Source: JASFRS01 sp050114795 (GTDB taxonomy: Bacteria; Pseudomonadota; Alphaproteobacteria; Sphingomonadales; CAKZYD01). Taken from it: a stretch of DNA of 21,844 bases. Below, piece by piece: positions 7,089 to 15,443 of this stretch (within the stretch, counting starts at the first letter, position 1; each line of letters starts with the position of its first letter). The stretch is from contig JASFRS010000018.1 in the NCBI GenBank assembly GCA_050114795.1, positions 1 to 21,844 on the forward strand, in the 5' to 3' direction. The position numbers and the translations under genes are program-made. The notes beneath the pieces are model-generated. The model made no database searches. It was not told the DNA's origin and was given only the letters and a program-made list of their open reading frames with translations.

Positions 7089-7148
7089 TAAGACTTTGCC
7101 CTTTTCCTTTTGCTTGGAAAATTCTAAACAAAGGGATTGGGGGGAACT

Positions 7149-10022
7149 ATGCCAAAACACAAACCAACCGAGGCACGCGTGAACCAGCCTGGTGATAAAG
7201 AGTCCAAAGCGGGAATGAAACAAAGCACCAAATCTTTACAACGGCGCTGGCCGGTGACTTTGGCCGCCCTGTTAAGCCTTGCATGGCTAAGTCTAGCCGC
7301 CTTTCTCGCTTATGACGCACGCCAGAAGGGTCTTATTCCTTCTCTCACACCAACCGACATGGCCGTATATGTGGCTGGATTATTTGCACCTATCATGGTG
7401 TTTTGGCTTATGGCTCTTGTGTTTCAACGCGCAGATCCCCTTCTTGAGCGCCGTCTGGCAGTCGCTAAGACACTGGACCGCGCCATTGCGCCAGTGGATG
7501 CCGCTGAACAAAGAATTACCACCCTCATTCAAAAATTGAACAAAGACGTTGAAACCATCGAAAAGACTGTTGAACTGGCGGATAGTCGGCTTGGCGTTTT
7601 AGAGGATAGATTTCAAAAACAAATAACCGGACTGTTCGACGCTACAACTGATGCGGAAAAGAAAGCCGAGAACATCCGGCAAAGCCTCACACAAGAGCGA
7701 GAATCCTTAAACAATATGTCCCAACTGTTGGAGAAGCGTGCCCAAGACATTCAGGCAAGTTTGGAACTAGTCGTTGCAAGCGTTGAGAACACGAGCGATG
7801 ATGCGCGTGAAACTGTGCGTCAGGCGGGTGAAAGACTAAATGATGAAGTCAAATCACTGAGCGAAAGCGCTGAAGCAAGCGAAGAGCGTATTAATACCCT
7901 TATTTCTGCCTTGGCAGGTCAGGCGAACAGCTTGCGTGATACTACAGATGCGGCTCACTCTCATCTCCATCAACAAATCACTCAATTACAGGAAAGCGAA
8001 GCTTCATATCGTGATGTTGTCGAGAATTTAACGTCATCTATTAGCGCTGCTCATGAAGCATTAAGTAAAGACAGCAAAGACTTCGACGCCTTGGTGCGAC
8101 AAACGCAAGAACACAGTGAAGGATTGCAAGATTCTTTGAAATCACAGGCAGATGCTCTCGCTTCATCAGCCGACGAAGCCGTCTCCAGGACGATTGCAGC
8201 CGCCCAGGGCTTTAGAGATGAAGCCTCATCTATTGAAGAACGTGCACTAGGAACAATCGGCGCAATTGAACGCGCTAGCCAGGAATTGGAAGATCGTATT
8301 ACCGCCACTTTAGGCGAAGCGCAAAATCATGTCACTCAATTGCAGGATACCGCACGAAACGCTGAACAGCAGATTAAAGCCGCACTTCAAGATGTGAGCG
8401 ATAACAGTCAGGCAAAATTGGATACTCTTAGCGGTGAACTGAGTGAAAAAACCGGGTTGCTTAATCAAAATGTGGATGCCTTACGGACTGAGCTTGCTGA
8501 ACTCGTAAACAGCTTCGGCGCGCAAATCAGTCATCAAACCCAAGAATTGAGCAGCACACTGTCTACCGACAGGGAAGCGCTTAGTCACCTGACAGCAGAC
8601 CTTACACAAGCGTTGAGTGGCATTGATCAATCATCCAGTGGTGCAAAAGAGGTTCTGGACGCGACCTCTCAACAACTCAACGCGCGGACTATTGAAATGC
8701 AGCAAGCCATTGAAAGCGCCAGCAGTCGTTTGCAGGATGTCGAAACACGGCTTGCAACCCAGCAAAATGCTTTCCAGACTTTACTGTCCGGTTTAAGCGA
8801 GAACTTCAGCTCCGCCATTGAAGAACTGGGCCGCAAATCAGCGGACTTGTCAAATATGACAGAAGGCCATCAACACCATATGGCTGAAAATACCGCTTCG
8901 CTAACAGAGCAAATAGAAAGCCTCAAATCCGTACTTGAACAGGCTAGCGGTCAAATTTCCGGTATGGGGGGTGAATTCAGCCGCACTGCGGAGGAAATTA
9001 CCAGCACATCGGAAGAACATAGTGAGCGCCTGGATGCATCCCTGCAAAGACTGACAGGACAACGGGTGCAAGTCATGGAGGAATTGGAGCGATTAGCCGG
9101 TGAACTCACCTCTGCCTGCGACCACGCTATGGAGAAACTTGGTCAATTGAACACTGAGCAAGGCGACATCAGCTCTCAGGTCAATGCCTTAAGTGCAACT
9201 TTGGAAGACCAGTTGGGCCAGATCCGCGATACGGTTAAGACTATGGAAAGCAGCGCCCAAGATGGAGCTGTCCAAGTCGGCGCAGCTTATCTGACTGCCA
9301 TGTCCAAATCCCGCAAAGTTGCGCTTGAAGCTGTAGAAGCCGCAAGAGAAGCCTCTGGCCATGTCGCCGATGCCATCGAAGAAAAGATCAATGCTTCCAT
9401 TGAACGTTTGTCCGAGAAAGAAAAAGAACACAGCTCACATTTAGAGCAAGAGTTGCAAGAGGCAGCACAACGTATTTCATCCCAGCTTCACTCAACTCTC
9501 GATGATGTTGCTAAGGCAGCAATGCGAACAAGCTCTGCAGCAGAAAGCGCCGCGGTAAAAGTCGGATCACATGCTGAAAGTTTATTGAAACAAAGTGACG
9601 ATTTGACATCTCGAATCATATCCATTCAAGACAAGATCGAAGATTTATCAAAATCAGATCTAGTTCGAACCTCTTCGCTGATTATTGAGGGTTTAAACTC
9701 AACAGCCATTGACCTCAATCGCGCACTCTCAACGGAAGTGCCGGACGAATTATGGTCTAATTATCTAGCGGGTGATAAGTCAATTTTCACCAGGCGGACA
9801 GTGCGCATCGGAGATCGCAATGTGCGTGTGGCGATCTCAAAACGCTATGACAGTGATAATGAATTTCGTGACAATGTAAGACAATATCTGAAAGACTTTG
9901 AGCTTCTCATGTCCCGAGCAATGGCAGATAAGACGCCCTCTCCTCTTTCCATCACTTTGGTTTCAAGTGAGCTTGGGAAATTATATGTCTTGCTGGCTCA
10001 GTCTTTGAAACGGCTGAATTAA
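7149..10022 (+). CDS. Large membrane-anchored coiled-coil protein, TipN-like architecture
   Basis: The product is 957 residues from ATG 7149 with GGGGGGAA upstream; the in-frame TTG 7137 is inside that ribosome-binding site and is rejected. A basic cytoplasmic N-terminus of about 34 residues is followed by two transmembrane helices (about 35-55 and 71-93) with a short loop. Next come about 740 residues of almost unbroken heptad-type sequence rich in Ala, Glu, Gln, Ser and Leu and lacking Pro. The C-terminal part (about 836-957) is different and more globular, with LWSNYLAGDKSIFTRRTVR and FRDNVRQYLKDFELLM. No methyl-accepting hairpin, Walker box or peptidase motif is seen. Two N-terminal membrane helices plus a huge cytoplasmic coiled coil is the plan of Caulobacter TipN, the new-pole marker. 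Homology is not shown, only architecture. Cell polarity or division-site scaffolding is the leading guess. Confidence 0.75.
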   Translation: MPKHKPTEARVNQPGDKESKAGMKQSTKSLQRRWPVTLAALLSLAWLSLAAFLAYDARQKGLIPSLTPTDMAVYVAGLFAPIMVFWLMALVFQRADPLLERRLAVAKTLDRAIAPVDAAEQRITTLIQKLNKDVETIEKTVELADSRLGVLEDRFQKQITGLFDATTDAEKKAENIRQSLTQERESLNNMSQLLEKRAQDIQASLELVVASVENTSDDARETVRQAGERLNDEVKSLSESAEASEERINTLISALAGQANSLRDTTDAAHSHLHQQITQLQESEASYRDVVENLTSSISAAHEALSKDSKDFDALVRQTQEHSEGLQDSLKSQADALASSADEAVSRTIAAAQGFRDEASSIEERALGTIGAIERASQELEDRITATLGEAQNHVTQLQDTARNAEQQIKAALQDVSDNSQAKLDTLSGELSEKTGLLNQNVDALRTELAELVNSFGAQISHQTQELSSTLSTDREALSHLTADLTQALSGIDQSSSGAKEVLDATSQQLNARTIEMQQAIESASSRLQDVETRLATQQNAFQTLLSGLSENFSSAIEELGRKSADLSNMTEGHQHHMAENTASLTEQIESLKSVLEQASGQISGMGGEFSRTAEEITSTSEEHSERLDASLQRLTGQRVQVMEELERLAGELTSACDHAMEKLGQLNTEQGDISSQVNALSATLEDQLGQIRDTVKTMESSAQDGAVQVGAAYLTAMSKSRKVALEAVEAAREASGHVADAIEEKINASIERLSEKEKEHSSHLEQELQEAAQRISSQLHSTLDDVAKAAMRTSSAAESAAVKVGSHAESLLKQSDDLTSRIISIQDKIEDLSKSDLVRTSSLIIEGLNSTAIDLNRALSTEVPDELWSNYLAGDKSIFTRRTVRIGDRNVRVAISKRYDSDNEFRDNVRQYLKDFELLMSRAMADKTPSPLSITLVSSELGKLYVLLAQSLKRLN

Positions 10023-10093
10023 GCCTCTGTTTTTCTTCAACATAGCGTGTATCAGAATCCAAGACCTTGTCCTTAGAGCTCTTCACCGTTAGC

Positions 10094-10115
10094 ATGCGCC
10101 AAAATTAGAGCGCAT
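10094..10115. promoter_or_regulatory. Short palindrome upstream of the symporter gene
   Basis: ATGCGC (10094-10099) and GCGCAT (10110-10115) form a perfect 6-bp inverted repeat with a 10-nt AT-rich centre, 58 bp before the symporter start and within the 150-bp gap after the coiled-coil gene. It could be an operator or a weak terminator stem, since no T-run follows. Just past the coiled-coil stop there is also a 4-bp hairpin, GGCT/AGCC (10012-10025), followed by TTTTT, too short to call. Confidence 0.3.
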
Positions 10116-10172
10116 AAGCGTTAAAAATATGTCTTATTTGCAAAGAAAAATGCCACGGGCGGAACGGGATAT

Positions 10173-12086
10173 ATGACAAAAAAACTCACGCAAATATTAA
10201 GCGCAGCCGGGATGCTAGCCGCCGCGCTGTTCTCACAACAGGCGCAAGCGCAAGGGGCAAGCACTGACTTATGTCCGGTCCCCACTTTCGCTGAAAGCAT
10301 CAACGATGCTGTTTCTCCTGTTACAAATTTCATTGCTAATGACATTGTATTTTTTGAAATACCCGTTGTCGGCGGAGCGGATGTTGCTGAAGGCAGCCTG
10401 CAATTCACAGACCAGCCCACGGACGGTGTAACCTTCACAGCTGCAGCGGGTGACCGCAGCGTGACTTACGAATTTGACTCCGATGGCGCCTATTGTGCCG
10501 ATTATGCGGCCATTCGAATTGGCGAAAATGTCGAAGAAAGTGCAACAACCTTATATGAGGTTTTAAGCGCCGCCTTTGCCGATACACCCCTCCAAATCTC
10601 CCAGGATGGAACATTATTGAATTTCAGCATCGAAGGGGGAGCCAGCGCCTCTATCTCTGCTTCCGGAGAGGGTTTGCTCGCAAGTGACCTGGACAACGGT
10701 GCTGTTGGGTTGCCATTTGTTGTCATCTGGCTGTTTACCGGCGCGACTTTCTTTACCTTGTTCATGCGGTTCGTTAATTTACGAGGGTTTCTTCAAGCTA
10801 TTCGCATCGCTAAAGGGACCTACGACAATCCTAACGACCCAGGCGAAGTTACACATTTCCAAGCTTTAACCGCAGCAGTGTCCGGGACTGTTGGGTTAGG
10901 GAATATTGCTGGCGTTGCTGTTGCGATTGCAGTCGGCGGGCCTGGGGCTACCTTCTGGATGATTTTGGTAGGTCTGCTGGGCATGACCAGTAAATTTGTT
11001 GAATGTACCCTTGGTTTACACTATCGCCAATTTGACGAAAATGGCGTCGTAACGGGCGGCCCCATGCGTTATTTGCAGGTCGGTCTTGCTGAATATGGCC
11101 GACCGAAACTTGGTCGTTTTCTTTCCGTCTTATTTTGTATCCTATGCATCGGCGGTGCTTTTGGCGCTGGCAATATGTTCCAGGTCAACCAATCCTCACA
11201 GCAGGTCATCAATGTCCTCGTGCCCCTTACCGGCGGCGAAGACAGCTTTCTTAACGGCCGCCCCTGGATGATTGGTGCATTATATTCAGTTTTCGTTGGT
11301 CTTGTGATCATCGGCGGCATCCGCTCAATCACACGTGTCACGGAATTCCTTGTTCCCATCATGGCAACAATTTACCTGACCGCTGCCATCGTAGTACTGG
11401 GTGGGCATCTTGCAGATATACCTGCAGCCTTTGGTGCCATTCTTTCCGGCGCTTTCTCTCCGGAAGGTATAACAGGCGGGTTCATAGGTGTGCTGGTCCA
11501 AGGCATGCGTCGTGCAGCATTTTCCAATGAGGCAGGCGTTGGCTCCGCCTCGATTGCTCATGCGGCTGCGAAAACCAAGGAACCTATTGCAGAGGGTATG
11601 GTCGCATTGCTTGAGCCTTTCATTGATACAGTCGTTATTTGCACTGTCACTGCACTGGTTATCATCGTTACAGGCATGCATATGGACGCAGGCGGACGGG
11701 ATGGCATTGCCCTGACATCCGCAGCTTTCGCTACGGTTATTGACTGGTTCCCCTATATCCTCTCGGTTGCCGTGGTATTATTTGCTTTCTCAACATCCAT
11801 TACTTGGTTCTATTATGGCCATCGATCCTTCCTTTATCTCGTTGGCAATAAACCTAAAGCTGACTTGACGTTTAAGGTTGTTTATCTGCTGGTACTTATT
11901 ATCGGCTCATCAATGACATTAACAGCGGTGATGGATTTCGCAGATGCGATGATCCTCGCTATGGCTTTCCCGAACATGATCGGCCTTTATATTCTGGCAC
12001 CGAAAGTAAAAGGGATGTTGGATTCATATCTCACCCGTTTGAAAAGCGGTGAGATTAAACAATATGTAGCGGAGCCTGCTGAATAA
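10173..12086 (+). CDS. Sodium:alanine (AGCS) symporter family protein with an inserted periplasmic domain
   Basis: The product is 637 residues and imports small neutral amino acids such as alanine or glycine with Na+. A cleavable-looking signal peptide (QILSAAGMLAAALFSQQAQA) is followed by a short segment, INDAVSPVTNFIANDIVFFEIP. The core from about residue 179 has the family signatures SGTVGLGNIAGVAVA, GGPGATFWM, GGPMRYLQVGLAE and RRAAFSNEAGVGSASIAHAA. Length exceeds the usual 450-540 because about 110 residues (about 69-178) are inserted between the FFEIPVVGG segment and LPFVVIWLFTG. The insert is beta-rich, soluble and acidic, and includes GVTFTAAAGDRSVTYEFDSD. Cys34 and Cys108 could form a disulfide. 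GGGA lies just before ATG 10173. The gene stands alone and is followed by a hairpin at 12103-12140. Confidence 0.92.
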   Translation: MTKKLTQILSAAGMLAAALFSQQAQAQGASTDLCPVPTFAESINDAVSPVTNFIANDIVFFEIPVVGGADVAEGSLQFTDQPTDGVTFTAAAGDRSVTYEFDSDGAYCADYAAIRIGENVEESATTLYEVLSAAFADTPLQISQDGTLLNFSIEGGASASISASGEGLLASDLDNGAVGLPFVVIWLFTGATFFTLFMRFVNLRGFLQAIRIAKGTYDNPNDPGEVTHFQALTAAVSGTVGLGNIAGVAVAIAVGGPGATFWMILVGLLGMTSKFVECTLGLHYRQFDENGVVTGGPMRYLQVGLAEYGRPKLGRFLSVLFCILCIGGAFGAGNMFQVNQSSQQVINVLVPLTGGEDSFLNGRPWMIGALYSVFVGLVIIGGIRSITRVTEFLVPIMATIYLTAAIVVLGGHLADIPAAFGAILSGAFSPEGITGGFIGVLVQGMRRAAFSNEAGVGSASIAHAAAKTKEPIAEGMVALLEPFIDTVVICTVTALVIIVTGMHMDAGGRDGIALTSAAFATVIDWFPYILSVAVVLFAFSTSITWFYYGHRSFLYLVGNKPKADLTFKVVYLLVLIIGSSMTLTAVMDFADAMILAMAFPNMIGLYILAPKVKGMLDSYLTRLKSGEIKQYVAEPAE

Positions 12087-12102
12087 TATAAGGCTTAGGA
12101 AA

Positions 12103-12140
12103 AGGGTGGCTCACACGTTCATTTTATGTTCAGCCACCCT
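12103..12140 (+). terminator. Hairpin terminator after the symporter gene
   Basis: AGGGTGGCT (12103-12111) pairs perfectly with AGCCACCCT (12132-12140) across a 20-nt loop, beginning 17 bp after the symporter stop. The downstream T content is modest (GCTCTATTG), so it may be a Rho-assisted or mRNA-protecting stem. Confidence 0.55.
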
Positions 12141-12190
12141 GCTCTATTGAGCCTTTGAAAGATCTTAGCACGAAAAGGAAGTAAGAGATC

Positions 12191-12634
12191 ATGTCTAAGA
12201 CCCCCATTTTAATCGCAGCCTTGGCGATGGGCTTTGCCGCGGCTACCCCCGTTTCTGCGTTCGCAGACGAGGCCGTAGCAATGGGCACCGCCTTATCGTC
12301 TCAAGGCGATGCGTCAAACGGCAAGAAAATCTTCAATCAATGCCGCGCATGCCATAATGTATCCAAGACTGCGCGTCATAAAATAGGCCCTAATTTGTAC
12401 GATATTTTTGGTCGTGAGGCTGGAAGTGTTGAGGACTTCACCCGTTATTCCAAAGCTCTTGCGTCCGCAGAATTCAAATGGACCGAAGAAAAAGTGGATC
12501 AATGGTTGGCAAATCCGCGTAGCTTTCTTCCAGGGAATAAAATGAGCTATGCCGGCTTACGCAAAGAACAAGATCGTAAAGATGTGATCGCTTATTTGCG
12601 TCAAGCCACGCCAAGTGAGGCGGACAACGAATAA
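12191..12634 (+). CDS. Class I c-type cytochrome, cytochrome c2-like
   Basis: The product is 147 residues. A signal peptide (ILIAALAMGFAAATPVSAFA) leads to the periplasm. The mature domain starts with NGKKIFNQCRACH: the heme attachment motif CRACH (51-55) with His55 as proximal ligand. GPNLYDIFGREAG is the usual segment after the heme site, and NKMSYAGL supplies Met118 as distal ligand. This is a soluble single-heme electron carrier of the cytochrome c2/c550 group, likely shuttling electrons from the bc1 complex to an oxidase. AGGAAG lies upstream of ATG 12191. The MlaC-like gene follows 18 bp later, so they may share a transcript although no functional link is known. Confidence 0.92.
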   Translation: MSKTPILIAALAMGFAAATPVSAFADEAVAMGTALSSQGDASNGKKIFNQCRACHNVSKTARHKIGPNLYDIFGREAGSVEDFTRYSKALASAEFKWTEEKVDQWLANPRSFLPGNKMSYAGLRKEQDRKDVIAYLRQATPSEADNE

Positions 12635-12652
12635 AAAGCAAGGATTTGAGCT

Positions 12653-13342
12653 ATGACTGCGAACACATATCGCGCCATTGCCTTTGATAGTAAAAGCTTT
12701 ATCAAAAAAGCGATAACCGCGCTAACGCTGACACTTATTACGACGTTGGTCATCTCCTCATTCGCGCCTGTATGGGCCAAGGCAACGAAAGAGCAAGAAG
12801 ACGCAGCATTAGTCTTTGTCACCGACATTTCCGATCGTGCTTTTGAAGCACTACGTGATCCAGAACTAGAGGGTGACGCTCAACGCCAACGGTTCCGCGA
12901 ATTGCTTTTGGAGGGTGTAGCGATTGATTATGTGGCCCCTCTCCTCTTAGGCCGCTTTTATCGCACAGCCGACGAAGAGCAGATCACGGAATATCGCCGT
13001 ATTTTCCCGGAATATATTATCAGCTTCTATACGGATCAGCTGTTGAAAATCGGGGATGAAGAACTGCGCGTGATAGGCACCCAGCCTGTCGGTCGTTCAG
13101 ATGTTTATGTTCGTACAGAACTCTTGCGTCCCAACGGCGGTGATCCAATTGCCGCAGACTGGCGTGTAAAACATACGAAAGAAGGCTTACCAAAAATCAT
13201 CGACTTAAAGGTAGAAGGCATTAGCATTGCCGAAACTAAGCGCGATGAATTTGCATCCCTCATTTCGTCCCGCGGCTTTGATGGCTTTTTAAAAGAAATT
13301 CGCACCCAGGCCTATGGCGATAAGATGGAACCCGCAGAATAA
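12653..13342 (+). CDS. MlaC/Ttg2D-family phospholipid-binding periplasmic protein
   Basis: The product is 229 residues. A long basic N-region and a hydrophobic stretch (ALTLTLITTLVISSFAPVWA) form the export signal, cut about residue 42. The mature protein matches the MlaC family: FRELLLEGVAIDYVAPLLLGRFYRTA, then EYRRIFPEYIISFYTDQL, and the diagnostic DWRVKHTKEGLPKIIDLKVEG with the ending SIAETKRDEFASLISSRGFDG. MlaC carries phospholipid between the outer-membrane MlaA complex and the inner-membrane MlaFEDB transporter. No mlaA, mlaD, mlaE or mlaF lies nearby, so here it is an orphan gene between cytochrome c and gamma-carbonic anhydrase. AAGGA precedes ATG 12653. The next gene starts one base after its stop. 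Confidence 0.88.
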   Translation: MTANTYRAIAFDSKSFIKKAITALTLTLITTLVISSFAPVWAKATKEQEDAALVFVTDISDRAFEALRDPELEGDAQRQRFRELLLEGVAIDYVAPLLLGRFYRTADEEQITEYRRIFPEYIISFYTDQLLKIGDEELRVIGTQPVGRSDVYVRTELLRPNGGDPIAADWRVKHTKEGLPKIIDLKVEGISIAETKRDEFASLISSRGFDGFLKEIRTQAYGDKMEPAE

Positions 13343-13343
13343 T

Positions 13344-13943
13344 ATGTCTTCTCGATTTGGGCCTGGTGTCCAGCTAAATGACCCCGCATTCATCCATGAT
13401 ACGTCCCTAATTTACGGGTCCGTCGTGGTAGAGCGCGGGGCTTCTTTATGGCCCTATTCCGTCATTCGATCAGAAACTTCACATGTTCGCATTGGTGAGC
13501 TGACAAACATCCAGGATTTTGTGATGATTCACACATCTCCTGGCAGGCCGACAATCATTGGTAAAAACTGTTCAATCACCCACCACTGCACTATTCACGC
13601 AGCTCATATCGGTGACAATTGCCTGATTGGCATCAATTCCACACTTTATGACGGCTGCGTTATCGGAAATAACTGCATCATAGGCCAGCACACATATGTC
13701 AAAGAGGGCACAAAAATTCCCGATAATTCGATTGTTGTTGGCTCCCCTGCCCGTATAGTTGGGACACGGGACAATCGCCTGGCAAACATCATGAATGCCC
13801 GCCTCTATTATTGGAACGCATTATCCTATGCCCGTGGTGACCACCGGGGCTGGAGCGGAGACGAGTTTGAGACCTTCCTTGCATCTGAACTCAAAGCGCT
13901 CCAGAAAGAAATAGATGATGGTCTACATGGTGAAGCCCCATAA
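13344..13943 (+). CDS. Gamma-carbonic anhydrase family protein (left-handed beta-helix)
   Basis: The product is 199 residues. Hexapeptide repeats are evident through residues 25-135 (for example VVVERGASLWPYSVIRSE, IIGKNCSITHHCTIH, IGDNCLIG, VIGNNCIIG), followed by a C-terminal helix. Metal ligands expected for the fold are present: His63 in MIHTS, and His80 and His85 in ITHHCTIH, with the 5-residue spacing of the second and third zinc ligands in Cam/PaaY/YrdA-type proteins. Many such proteins are active trimeric carbonic anhydrases and others are inactive or act on CoA esters. The ATG at 13344, one base after the MlaC stop, fits the start of the fold. An in-frame ATG at 13314 would overlap mlaC and add ten unrelated residues. 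Confidence 0.9.
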   Translation: MSSRFGPGVQLNDPAFIHDTSLIYGSVVVERGASLWPYSVIRSETSHVRIGELTNIQDFVMIHTSPGRPTIIGKNCSITHHCTIHAAHIGDNCLIGINSTLYDGCVIGNNCIIGQHTYVKEGTKIPDNSIVVGSPARIVGTRDNRLANIMNARLYYWNALSYARGDHRGWSGDEFETFLASELKALQKEIDDGLHGEAP

Positions 13944-14017
13944 GGCGGCTCTAGACAGGTCGGCAGGCTTTCGCTACAAGGCCCCCCATATTTTGCCAGA
14001 CATCACGGACATTGAAC

Positions 14018-14242
14018 ATGAGCGACAAGCAATTATTACATCTTGTATTCGGAGGGCGTGTGAAAGACCCACGCGGCCTGGAGTTTGAAGACCTAAACAA
14101 CCTGGATATTGTGGGTATCTACCCGGACTTCGCGACTGCACGCGCCGCATGGCAAGGCGCTGCACAACAAACAGTTGATGACGCCATGACAAAATATGTA
14201 GTTGTTCATTTACACCGGATGTTGGAACCGGCTGCAGAATAA
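14018..14242 (+). CDS. DUF4170 domain protein
   Basis: The product is 74 residues, the whole DUF4170 family length. The recognisable sequence is LLHLVFGGRVKDPRGLEFED, then LDIVGIYPDFATARAAW and the ending TKYVVVHLHRMLEP. The family is widespread in alphaproteobacteria and has no known function. ATG 14018 is preferred to TTG 14012, with CGGA about eight bases upstream. It follows the carbonic anhydrase gene by 74 bp and is convergent with a small minus-strand gene whose stop is only three bases away. Confidence 0.88.
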   Translation: MSDKQLLHLVFGGRVKDPRGLEFEDLNNLDIVGIYPDFATARAAWQGAAQQTVDDAMTKYVVVHLHRMLEPAAE

Positions 14243-14245
14243 GCC

Positions 14246-14434
14246 TCAACTGTGCTTAGGATGGCTTTTAAAATAGCTATCTACAGCTTTGCGGGCAAAT
14301 TCCGCGCCTGAGAAATAGGCGCCCATACGAGCGTTTAAAAGCTTATGAGCGCTTTCCTTATTCATAGGATGGCGCTCATTTAATATATGCCCGGCAACAC
14401 GGGCTAAACCTTGGTTATCAAGGGTCTGTCTCAT
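14246..14434 (-). CDS. Small hypothetical protein
   Basis: The product is 62 residues from ATG 14434, which has AAGGA four bases upstream. An ATG at 14470 would add twelve residues. It is largely helical and basic, with features such as LARVAGHILNERHPMNKESA and GAYFSGAEFARKAVDSYF. There is no signal peptide, membrane segment or metal motif. I do not recognise it. The good ribosome-binding site and the tight convergent packing against DUF4170 support it being real. Upstream at 14483-14496 there is an AT-rich palindrome, TTAAT-TTTT-ATTAA, which could belong to its promoter. Confidence 0.55.
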   Translation of the reverse strand: MRQTLDNQGLARVAGHILNERHPMNKESAHKLLNARMGAYFSGAEFARKAVDSYFKSHPKHS

Positions 14435-14572
14435 ATATTCCTTACCTTTTATCATCATGTGATCAAGCATAGGCCCAAATGTTTAATTTTTATTAAGCAT
14501 AAGAGAAGCTTTGGCGACTTGAAGCCACCGTGGGTAGGACGCAATTCTAAGAATCAAAAGTCCCGAAATGGA

Positions 14573-14649
<77 letters not shown>

Positions 14650-14702
14650 TCCAGGGACATGAGGGGTTTACAGATAAGACCTCCATGGCGCAAGGCGAAA
14701 TT

Positions 14703-14735
14703 TAGCATTGAGAAAAGATTCTTTTCTCAATGCTA
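14703..14735 (-). terminator. Strong hairpin after the tandem cold-shock gene
   Basis: A perfect 15-bp inverted repeat (14703-14717 with 14721-14735, arms reading TAGCATTGAGAAAAG and its complement) has a 3-nt loop. It lies 28 bp past the stop of the cold-shock gene and upstream of tRNA-Pro, so it most likely ends the cold-shock transcript. On the minus strand AATTTCG follows, a weak U-tract. The hairpin is AT-rich but long. Confidence 0.6.
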
Positions 14736-14762
14736 TTTCTTGGAAAATTTGGGCTCTATAGC

Positions 14763-15314
14763 TTACGGAGCTTTGATCTCAACGACCAAAGGCCCCTTTT
14801 CCCCCTGCCCGATTTTTACAAGCAGCGGGTCCCCCGGTTGAACATTCAATATTCCTGCCTGTCGCAATGTTTCCATATGGACAAAAATATCGGGCCTATC
14901 TTCCCCTTCGGTCACAAAACCATAGCCTCGGAGGCGATTAAACCATTTCACATTGGCAGACACAAAGTCTTCAGAAATGTCCTGCACAATGGCATTATTC
15001 CGTCGTGCATTAGAGTTTTCTGAATCCATATCGGGTGCCACAGCAGTTGCTAAATCCACCTCGTGAATGCCAACAGCCTGCAATCCTCTAGGACCTTGAA
15101 CGGCGGTACAACTTACAGTCGTGCCTTCCGGTATAGACCGGCGGCCAATATCCCTGAGGACAGTAAAGTGAAGAAGGATATCTCCTCCGCCATCCTCAGG
15201 AATTATGAAGCCGTAGCCTTTTACAGCATCGAACCATTTGACGGTCCCAGTAAATGAAGTCACTTCAGATGCGTCCACATCCTCCGTGCCGGCACGCGCC
15301 AAGACATCCGGCAT
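14763..15314 (-). CDS. Cold-shock protein with two CSD domains
   Basis: The product is 183 residues with two cold-shock OB-fold domains. CSD1 (about 20-86) has GTVKWFDAVKGYGFI, with RNP1 KGYGFI and RNP2 DILLHF. CSD2 (about 118-183) has NVKWFNRLRGYGFV and DIFVHM. A linker of about 30 residues joins them, acidic at first and containing Asn-Ala-Arg-Arg. Tandem-CSD proteins of this length are typical of alphaproteobacteria (the CspC/CspD type in Caulobacter) and bind single-stranded RNA or DNA. The ribosome-binding site GGAGGG six bases before ATG 15314 is very strong. A hairpin ends the transcript at 14703-14735. Confidence 0.92.
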   Translation of the reverse strand: MPDVLARAGTEDVDASEVTSFTGTVKWFDAVKGYGFIIPEDGGGDILLHFTVLRDIGRRSIPEGTTVSCTAVQGPRGLQAVGIHEVDLATAVAPDMDSENSNARRNNAIVQDISEDFVSANVKWFNRLRGYGFVTEGEDRPDIFVHMETLRQAGILNVQPGDPLLVKIGQGEKGPLVVEIKAP

Positions 15315-15443
15315 TTTATTCCCTCCAACTCATGCTCTTATTTTGAGAGAGACTGGCCCTCCCCTTCCAGTAACGCGTGTTAAAACTAGCATGAATGGTA
15401 TGTAGACACAAATATTCTTCACATAGGCGCCACAACAAAGGAC

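Noticed and set aside
7149..10022. Coiled-coil protein as a chemoreceptor or an SMC/Rad50-type ATPase
   Set aside because: There is no conserved methyl-accepting hairpin tip, no HAMP domain between membrane and coil, and no Walker A/B or ABC signature.
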